A stretch of 10,733 nucleotides of DNA, taken from the NCBI GenBank assembly GCA_046262415.1, contig JBHEMU010000053.1, positions 1-10,733 of the forward strand. Direction: 5' to 3'. The position numbers and the translations under genes are program-made. The stretch is from JACDAS01 sp046262415 (GTDB lineage: Bacteria > Actinomycetota > Thermoleophilia > Gaiellales > Gaiellaceae). This document shows positions 6,299 through 10,733 of the stretch, in pieces. The notes beneath the pieces are model-generated. The model was not told where the DNA came from. It did not search any database and saw nothing but the letters and a program-made list of their open reading frames with translations. How positions within the stretch are numbered: the first letter of the stretch is position 1; each line of letters begins with the position of its first letter.

Positions 6299-7088
6299 CG
6301 ATCGCCTTCCGCAACGAGAGGAGGAGCTCGCGCAGCGCCTCCCGTCCCCGGAGCAGCGTCTCGACGGTCAGCGAGCCGACGACCACGCCGTCGGCGCCCA
6401 TCTCGACCGCCGCGCGCGCCTGCTCCGGCGTCCCGATCCCGACACCGAGGGCGACGGGCGTCCGCAGGCCGAGCCGGCGGAGCATCCCGATCACCGCGCT
6501 GTTGTCCGGCAGGACGAGCGGGTGGATCCCGGTCGGGCCGGGATTGGCCTGGAGCATGACGTAGCCGCTGCTCGACTCGACCGCCAGCTGCACGTCCTTC
6601 AGCTGGGGGTCGTGCTCGAGGAAGTGGATGTAGTGGACGCCCCGCTGTTCGAGCTGGCGGCCGAGCCCGCGGTAGGTGCGGGCGGCGTGCGGCGTGAGGA
6701 ACCCGTCGACGCCGCTCGTCGCCACCGCGTCCACGAGTCCCGACGGGTCGTCGGGCGGGTACGTCATCCAGACCATGCCGATCCGGGGGAGCGCGATCCT
6801 GTGCGCCGCGATCAGCTCGCTCGCCCGCCGCAGGTTGACGCCGGCGTTGCGCGCGCGCCGGAACGAATCGCTGATCGTGGGCCCGTCGAGGTACGGGTCG
6901 CCGCCGGGGACGCCGATCTCCAGCACGTCGACGCCACAGTCGGCGTAGAGCTCGGGCAGATCCTCGCCACCTTCGGGGTCGCCGATCGGGAGGTAGCAGA
7001 TGAGGGCGGGCCGGTCCGGCCGAAACGCGGCAGCGAGGCGGCCCGGGGCGAGTGCCACGGGCTCGAGCGCGCGCGCGGGATCAGCCAA
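6288..7088 (-). CDS. Stand-alone tryptophan synthase alpha (TrpA) family lyase
   Basis: A 266-residue TIM-barrel protein of normal TrpA length. The two TrpA catalytic acids are kept: Glu57 (Glu49 of Salmonella TrpA) and Asp68 (Asp60), in EIGVPGGDPYLDGPT (57-71). Phosphate-binding loops are also kept: Thr186-Gly187, Gly217 in LGVGIGTPEQ (214-223), and Gly238-Ser239. Pocket residues differ: Tyr175 appears as Met178, Arg179 as Asn182, Phe212 as Val216 and Phe22 as Tyr32. No TrpB gene or other trp gene is nearby. TrpA alone cleaves indole-3-glycerol phosphate to indole and glyceraldehyde 3-phosphate, as the plant enzymes BX1 and IGL do. Here it is probably a catabolic lyase acting on a phosphorylated aryl-polyol. 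The start is TTG with GGAGG 6 bases upstream, overlapping the ATPase gene by 8 bases. An in-frame GTG at 7058 has no such site. Confidence 0.88.
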   Translation of the reverse strand: MADPARALEPVALAPGRLAAAFRPDRPALICYLPIGDPEGGEDLPELYADCGVDVLEIGVPGGDPYLDGPTISDSFRRARNAGVNLRRASELIAAHRIALPRIGMVWMTYPPDDPSGLVDAVATSGVDGFLTPHAARTYRGLGRQLEQRGVHYIHFLEHDPQLKDVQLAVESSSGYVMLQANPGPTGIHPLVLPDNSAVIGMLRRLGLRTPVALGVGIGTPEQARAAVEMGADGVVVGSLTVETLLRGREALRELLLSLRKAIDGR

Positions 7089-7851
7089 CGAGTGCCTCCG
7101 AGACCTCGGGCCGCAGGAGGTGCCTCAGCTCCGAGCGGATGCGGCCGTACTCGGGGTTCTTGAGCAAGGCGTCGATGGAGCGCTCAGGACCGAACGGCAC
7201 GCGGAGCTCGTGCTTGATCTTGCCCGGGCGGGACGACATGACGAGGACGCGGTCGGCGAGCAGGAGCGCCTCGTCGATGTCGTGGGTCACGAGGAGTGCG
7301 GTCGTCCCGCTCCCGCGGACGATTCCGAGCAGCTCCTCCTGCATGTAGGAGCGCGTCAGCGCGTCGAGCGCGCCGAAGGGCTCGTCGAGCAGCAGCACGG
7401 TCGGCTCGACCGCGAGCCCGCGTGCAAGCGCCACGCGCTGCTGCATCCCGCCCGAGAGCTCGTGCGGATACTTGTGCTCGTGCCCCTCGAGGTTCACCCG
7501 CGCGATCGCCGCCGCGACCGCGCGGCGCCGCTCGCCCCCGGGGAGGCGCGTCTGCTCGAGGCTGAACTCGACGTTGCGGCGGACGTTGCGCCAGGGGATC
7601 AGGCGCGGCCGCTGGAAGACATACGAGATCCGAGCCTTCCCGTCGTTCAGCCTGAGCTGTCCCTCGGTCGGTTCGACGAGCCCGGCGAGCATGTTCAGGA
7701 CGGTCGACTTGCCGCAGCCGGTCGGGCCGATGAGGGCGACGAGCTCGCCCCTCGCGATGGCCAGCGAGATGTGGTCGAGGACGGGCTCCGCGTCGCCGGC
7801 GAACCGCTTCAGGACGCCGTCGATCTCGAGCAGCGGCGTCGTGCGACTCAC
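7081..7851 (-). CDS. NitT/TauT-type ABC transporter ATPase
   Basis: A 256-residue nucleotide-binding subunit that powers the importer from the cytosolic face of the membrane. It has Walker A GPTGCGKST (42-50), the Q-loop Gln80, signature LSGGMQQR (132-139), Walker B VLLLDEP (152-158) and the switch His190. The segment PRLIPWRNV (82-90) after the Q-loop is typical of SsuB/TauB/NrtD-like ATPases. The GTG start overlaps the permease stop by 4 bases (GTGA) and has GGAGG 5 bases upstream. A much longer open frame runs through the start into the permease gene in another frame; only this part resembles an ATPase. It is followed by the TrpA-family gene with an 8-base overlap. Confidence 0.96.
   Translation of the reverse strand: MSRTTPLLEIDGVLKRFAGDAEPVLDHISLAIARGELVALIGPTGCGKSTVLNMLAGLVEPTEGQLRLNDGKARISYVFQRPRLIPWRNVRRNVEFSLEQTRLPGGERRRAVAAAIARVNLEGHEHKYPHELSGGMQQRVALARGLAVEPTVLLLDEPFGALDALTRSYMQEELLGIVRGSGTTALLVTHDIDEALLLADRVLVMSSRPGKIKHELRVPFGPERSIDALLKNPEYGRIRSELRHLLRPEVSEALVG
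7095..7099 (-). promoter_or_regulatory. Shine-Dalgarno site fixing the TTG start of the TrpA-family gene
   Basis: A perfect GGAGG on the minus strand with a 6-base spacer to TTG at 7088, lying inside the 3' end of the ATPase gene. It supports the rare TTG codon over the GTG at 7058, which has no purine-rich site upstream. Confidence 0.65.
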
Positions 7852-8708
7852 CCGCGCCTCCGCATGTGCCGGGTGAGGAACGCCTCGACGGGGCGGAAGA
7901 TGCCGTACTCGAACGCGATTGTCAGCGCGACGATCGACAGTCCCCAGGCGTAGACGGAGGCCGTGTCGAGCAGCTTGATCGCCGCGTTGATCTGGAACCC
8001 GACGCCCGGGGTGCCCATCAGGTACTCGCCGAACAGCGTCACCTGCCAGGCGACGCCGAGCGTGATCCGCCCACCGGCGAGGAAGAACGGCACGACGGAG
8101 GGCAGGACGATCGCGCGCATGATCGTCAGCTCGTTCGCGCTGTAGGTGCGGGCCATCTCGACGAGATCGCGGTCGATCGACTTCGTGCCCTGGATCACGT
8201 TCAGCGTGAAGTACGCGAGGCAGCTCGCAACCGTGACCGAGACGACGCCGGTCGCGCTCGTGCCGACGAAGATCAGCGCGAGTGCGATCAGGACGACCGT
8301 CGGGACGGTCTGGAGGAAGATGAGGAGTGCGCGGCTCAAGTCCTCGACGACCCAGAAGCGCCCGATCAGGATCCCGAGCGGCAGGCCGATCAGGATCGTG
8401 ATCCCGTAGGCGAGGAACATGTGGCCGAGCGTGGCGCCGACCTGCCCCGTCCACACGCCGCGGCTCCACATGCTCGCGAACGAGTCCCAGACCGGCCCGG
8501 GGCCCGGCAGGATGTAGTCCTCGAAGCGGTGCGAGCCGAGGGTCCAGGCGGTGTACAGGCCCACGAGCGCGAGCAGGAAGAGCAGGGCTCGGAGGAGCAA
8601 CCGCCACGTGCTCCGCGGGCTCCGGCGGCCCGGCTCGCTGCCGGAGCCCGCGGGTCCGACGACTGCCGCGACGTCCGTCTCCGTACGCGGGTCGTCGATG
8701 GTCGTCAT
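7848..8708 (-). CDS. NitT/TauT-type ABC transporter permease
   Basis: A 286-residue inner-membrane permease of the SsuC/TauC/NrtB type. A hydrophilic N-terminal tail (1-35) precedes about six hydrophobic spans, roughly at 36-57, 95-117, 126-148, 153-172, 200-222 and 255-275. The EAA-like cytoplasmic loop that docks to the ATPase is visible at 184-203, beginning EMARTYSANE and followed by the Leu-Pro pair at 202-203. It would work as a homodimer with the ATPase encoded next. The ATG at 8708 has AGGAGG 12 bases upstream, overlapping the stop codon of the binding-protein gene; this is a somewhat long spacer, but no better start exists. The family does not reveal the substrate. Confidence 0.95.
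   Translation of the reverse strand: MTTIDDPRTETDVAAVVGPAGSGSEPGRRSPRSTWRLLLRALLFLLALVGLYTAWTLGSHRFEDYILPGPGPVWDSFASMWSRGVWTGQVGATLGHMFLAYGITILIGLPLGILIGRFWVVEDLSRALLIFLQTVPTVVLIALALIFVGTSATGVVSVTVASCLAYFTLNVIQGTKSIDRDLVEMARTYSANELTIMRAIVLPSVVPFFLAGGRITLGVAWQVTLFGEYLMGTPGVGFQINAAIKLLDTASVYAWGLSIVALTIAFEYGIFRPVEAFLTRHMRRRG
7857..7861 (-). promoter_or_regulatory. Shine-Dalgarno site fixing the GTG start of the ATPase gene
   Basis: GGAGG on the minus strand with a 5-base spacer to GTG at 7851. It lies inside the end of the permease gene and supports the GTGA start/stop overlap as the true junction. Confidence 0.6.
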
Positions 8709-8724
8709 CGCGGGTCGCTTCCTC

Positions 8725-9741
8725 CTACTTCGACACGACGAAGAGCGCGGCCGTATTGGCGGGCGCCTTCTTGATGAAGCCGGACTGCTCGAGGAGCGGG
8801 AAGAGCTTCGACCAGCTCCGGACGTCCCGCGGCGTGATCTTCCGCAGGTTCGCCGACATCTTCTTCAGGTAGAGCACGTCGCCGACGACCTCGAGCTGCT
8901 CGGCCGGAATCCCGCTGATCTCGGACGCGACCTCGTTCACCTCCTTCGAGTTCCGCCGGTACCGGTTCCAGGCGTTGCTCGTCGCCGCGATCAGGTCCTT
9001 GACGAAGCGCGACGAGGGCGCGTTCTTGATGAACGTCGTGCGGGCGATGTAGCCGCCGTTCACCACGGCGGGATCGCCGAACGCCTTCAGGAACGCGTCG
9101 TGGACGCTGTAGATCGCCTTGAACTTCTTGCTCTGGAGGAGCGGGTACGTCGTCGGCGCCTCGATGAACGCAGCGTCGACCCGCCCGAGCGACAGCTCCT
9201 GCGCCGCCGCGTCGGTCTGCTTGAGCTTGAAGTACGTGCGGATGTTCTCGCCGGTCGCCGCGATGATCGCAGCCTCCTCGGAGCCGAAGCGGGTGGAGAG
9301 CGGCGAGATCGCCACCCTCTTGCCCTCGAGGTCGCCGAGGGTCTTGTAGGGCGAGTTCACCTTGACGAGGATCTGCGGCCCGATCACCCAGCGGGCCAGT
9401 GGGAAGAACATCCGCACCTGAACGCGGTAGCGGTCGGTCACACGCGGGATGAAGGACGGCGGTGTCGTGATCACGTTGCACTGCCCGGCGCCGAAGGCCG
9501 GCAGCTGCGTCGTCGCGTCGAGCACCTTGAAGTTGACCTTGTAGGGCTTCCGAGCGAAGTACGTGTCCTTCTTCGCCATGACGTAGTCGAAGATCGGATG
9601 GAAGGGGATGTCGATGCAGACCGTGTACGTCGGCTGCCCGGCACGCTCGGCCTTCCCGGGCGACACCGCGGCGGTCAGCGACACGGCGATCGCGACGGCG
9701 ACCGCCGCGACTGCCACTACGAGCTTGCTGCTCAGCTTCAT
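8725..9741 (-). CDS. NMT1/THI5-like (NitT/TauT) ABC transporter substrate-binding protein
   Basis: A 338-residue secreted binding protein. The N-terminus, MKLSSKLVV then an Ala/Val-rich core to about residue 28, is a Sec signal peptide. No lipobox cysteine follows it, so the lipoprotein anchor common in Gram-positive importers is not seen. The mature part is a two-lobed periplasmic-binding fold of the SsuA/NrtA/THI5 kind, with the early strand VCIDIPFHPIFDYVMAKKD (41-59) and the domain-linking segment LGDLEGKRVAIS typical of the family. Relatives bind nitrate, alkylsulfonates, taurine, thiamine pyrimidine precursors or aromatic acids, so the ligand is open. The genes that follow make an aromatic or indolyl polyol a reasonable guess. 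The ATG at 9741 has GAGG 6 bases upstream, and the gene lies 59 bases after the regulator. Confidence 0.93.
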   Translation of the reverse strand: MKLSSKLVVAVAAVAVAIAVSLTAAVSPGKAERAGQPTYTVCIDIPFHPIFDYVMAKKDTYFARKPYKVNFKVLDATTQLPAFGAGQCNVITTPPSFIPRVTDRYRVQVRMFFPLARWVIGPQILVKVNSPYKTLGDLEGKRVAISPLSTRFGSEEAAIIAATGENIRTYFKLKQTDAAAQELSLGRVDAAFIEAPTTYPLLQSKKFKAIYSVHDAFLKAFGDPAVVNGGYIARTTFIKNAPSSRFVKDLIAATSNAWNRYRRNSKEVNEVASEISGIPAEQLEVVGDVLYLKKMSANLRKITPRDVRSWSKLFPLLEQSGFIKKAPANTAALFVVSK

Positions 9742-9800
9742 CGAGAACCTCGGATCTGTAGGACGTCGGAGAGGTGGAACGGGGGGGCCGCTGGGCTAGC

Positions 9801-10574
9801 TCATGACACCTCCTCGCTCAGCCGCACCTGGTAGCCGAGGGTGACGTCGGAGACGTGACGCTCGGTCGCCAGGGAGACCCGGTCGCCCGGGAGCAGGGCA
9901 CGGTCGAAGAGGATCGGCTCGTCGGCTGCCGAGAGCGTCAGCCGCTCGCTGAGGAGGGCTGCCGTGCCGGGCTCCTCGTCGAGCAAGTCCGCCTCGTGCG
10001 GGGAGAGGGCGATCGCGCGGATCCACTCCTGCGCGCGGGCGATCTCGAGGCCGACCTGCTCGTGGAGGTGGTTGTAGAGCGAGACGTCGCTGAGATCGAC
10101 GCCGTCTAGGACGTCCGCCAGCCACGGCTGCAGCTGCGAGTACTGGTACACGATCGGCTCGGCCCCGACGAAGCGAAGGCGCTCGATCGCGTAGACGGCC
10201 TCTCCGGGGGGAAGGCGGAGGAGCTCGGCCACGCGGGGGTGAGGCCGGACGAGCTTGCGGCCGAGCACCCGCGTCTTCAGCTCGAGCCCCTGCGCCGTCA
10301 TCTCCTGGGCGAGGCTGCGCAGGTTGCCCATCGCGTAGCGGATCCGCGTCGGTGCGACGAACGTGCCGAGCCCGTGGCGGACGACGACAAGCTCCTCCTG
10401 CTCCAGAAGCTGGAGCGCCTGGCGGACGGTCATCACGGTGACGCCGTACTGCTCGCCGAGCTCGCGCTGGGTCGGGAGCCGCTCGCCCACGGCGAGGTCG
10501 GTGCTCGCGATCTTGTCCCTCAGCTCGCGGTAGATGCGGAGGTAGTGCGGTGTGCGCCGCTCGAGCACGTCCAT
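9801..10574 (-). CDS. GntR-family (HutC subfamily) transcriptional regulator with UTRA domain
   Basis: A 257-residue DNA-binding regulator. The N-terminal winged helix-turn-helix (about 8-75) has the classic GntR pattern: LPTQRELGEQYGV (33-45), TVRQAL (49-54) and HGLGTFV (67-73). The rest (about 90-245) is a UTRA ligand-binding domain, recognisable from ERLRFVGAEPIVYQ (131-144) and SLYNHLHEQVG (165-175). HutC-type regulators are mostly repressors released by a pathway metabolite, often a phosphosugar or an amino-acid breakdown product. It is the first gene after the promoter, whose start region contains a palindrome suited to this family, so autoregulation with control of the whole operon is likely. 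ATG at 10574 is chosen; GTG at 10580 is equally possible since neither has a strong ribosome site. Confidence 0.95.
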   Translation of the reverse strand: MDVLERRTPHYLRIYRELRDKIASTDLAVGERLPTQRELGEQYGVTVMTVRQALQLLEQEELVVVRHGLGTFVAPTRIRYAMGNLRSLAQEMTAQGLELKTRVLGRKLVRPHPRVAELLRLPPGEAVYAIERLRFVGAEPIVYQYSQLQPWLADVLDGVDLSDVSLYNHLHEQVGLEIARAQEWIRAIALSPHEADLLDEEPGTAALLSERLTLSAADEPILFDRALLPGDRVSLATERHVSDVTLGYQVRLSEEVS

Positions 10575-10586
10575 GGTCACCGGCCA

Positions 10587-10602
10587 CGTGTTCTAGAAGA
10601 CT
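10587..10602. promoter_or_regulatory. Candidate GntR/HutC-type operator
   Basis: The segment CGTGTTCTAGAAGACT centres on the perfect palindrome TTCTAGAA (10591-10598) and extends to GTG...GAC with one mismatched pair. It agrees with DasR/NagR-type operators (about AGTGGTCTAGACCACT, recalled) at GTG, TCTAGA and ACT. A second palindrome, GACTAGTC (10599-10606), abuts it with its centre 8 bases away. Both lie around the predicted transcription start, where a bound repressor would block initiation. CTAG is rare in such GC-rich DNA, which makes two adjacent copies notable. Confidence 0.5.
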
Positions 10603-10611
10603 AGTCAGCCA

Positions 10612-10641
10612 TGTATATTGCCTCCGCCTCCGCCTTGTCAA
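10612..10641 (-). promoter_or_regulatory. Sigma70-type promoter of the operon
   Basis: On the minus strand there is a perfect TTGACA -35 box (10636-10641), an 18-base spacer and a -10 box TATACA (10612-10617). The predicted start is near 10605, about 30 bases before the regulator's ATG. This is the only AT-rich promoter-like stretch seen upstream of the ten genes. No comparable promoter appears in the 59-base gap between the regulator and the binding-protein gene, so one long transcript is likely. Confidence 0.65.
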
Positions 10642-10733
10642 GGACTCGGCCGGGCGTCGGCGCGTATCGTCTGCCGCGCCCCGACCCGTGAGGGGTTTCA
10701 AAATCGCGGTTCGATTCATGCTGCGGCTCGGTG

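Noticed and set aside
7852..8607. An upstream extension of the ATPase frame through the permease gene.
   Set aside because: The extra sequence is not ABC-like. The GTG at 7851 has GGAGG in front and gives a normal ATPase length.
10698..10733. A tRNA T-arm-like stretch (GGTTCGATTC) at the right edge.
   Set aside because: The bases flanking the loop do not pair into a T stem, and no acceptor, anticodon or D arm can be built around it.
1..10733. Mobile element, CRISPR array or defence system.
   Set aside because: No transposase, integrase, regular short repeats, target duplications or defence-type proteins are visible. Base composition is even across the coding region.

Overview
The window is very GC-rich with strong G/C bias at third codon positions, and holds ten tightly packed genes, all on the minus strand. 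Gaps are a few bases or genes overlap by 1-11 bases, so nearly all of it looks like one operon read from right to left. Base composition and start-codon use (ATG, GTG, TTG with GGAGG-type Shine-Dalgarno sites) suggest a high-GC actinobacterium, possibly of the Thermoleophilia type. The lineage is a guess; no rRNA or marker gene is present.

Layout in transcription order. A promoter with a perfect TTGACA -35 box and a DasR/HutC-like palindrome lies at about 10587-10641. Then come: a GntR/HutC-family regulator with a UTRA effector domain (9801-10574); a three-gene NitT/TauT-type ABC importer, made of a secreted binding protein (8725-9741), a permease (7848-8708) and an ATPase (7081-7851); a stand-alone, divergent tryptophan synthase alpha (TrpA) family lyase (6288-7088); an FGGY carbohydrate kinase (4790-6298); a short-chain dehydrogenase, SDR (3999-4790); a StyA1-type flavin monooxygenase (2766-3989); a StyA2B-type natural fusion of monooxygenase and flavin reductase (1035-2762); and a second SDR (275-1045). 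The last 274 bases on the left carry no convincing gene, only a GC-rich inverted repeat enclosing a second CTAG palindrome.

How the genes may work together (inference). Both monooxygenases carry the residue set that separates indole monooxygenases from styrene monooxygenases. TrpA-family enzymes split indole-3-glycerol phosphate into indole and glyceraldehyde 3-phosphate, and FGGY kinases phosphorylate polyols and sugars. The operon therefore reads as a possible catabolic route: import of an indolyl (or similar aryl) polyol, phosphorylation, TrpA-type cleavage to release indole and a triose phosphate, epoxidation of indole by the StyA1/StyA2B pair using the fused NADH:flavin reductase, and dehydrogenation of the hydroxylated product by the SDRs, all under GntR control. 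I know of no described pathway joining these enzymes, and it is the main point of interest here. The weak points are the remodelled TrpA substrate pocket and the unknown ligand of the importer.
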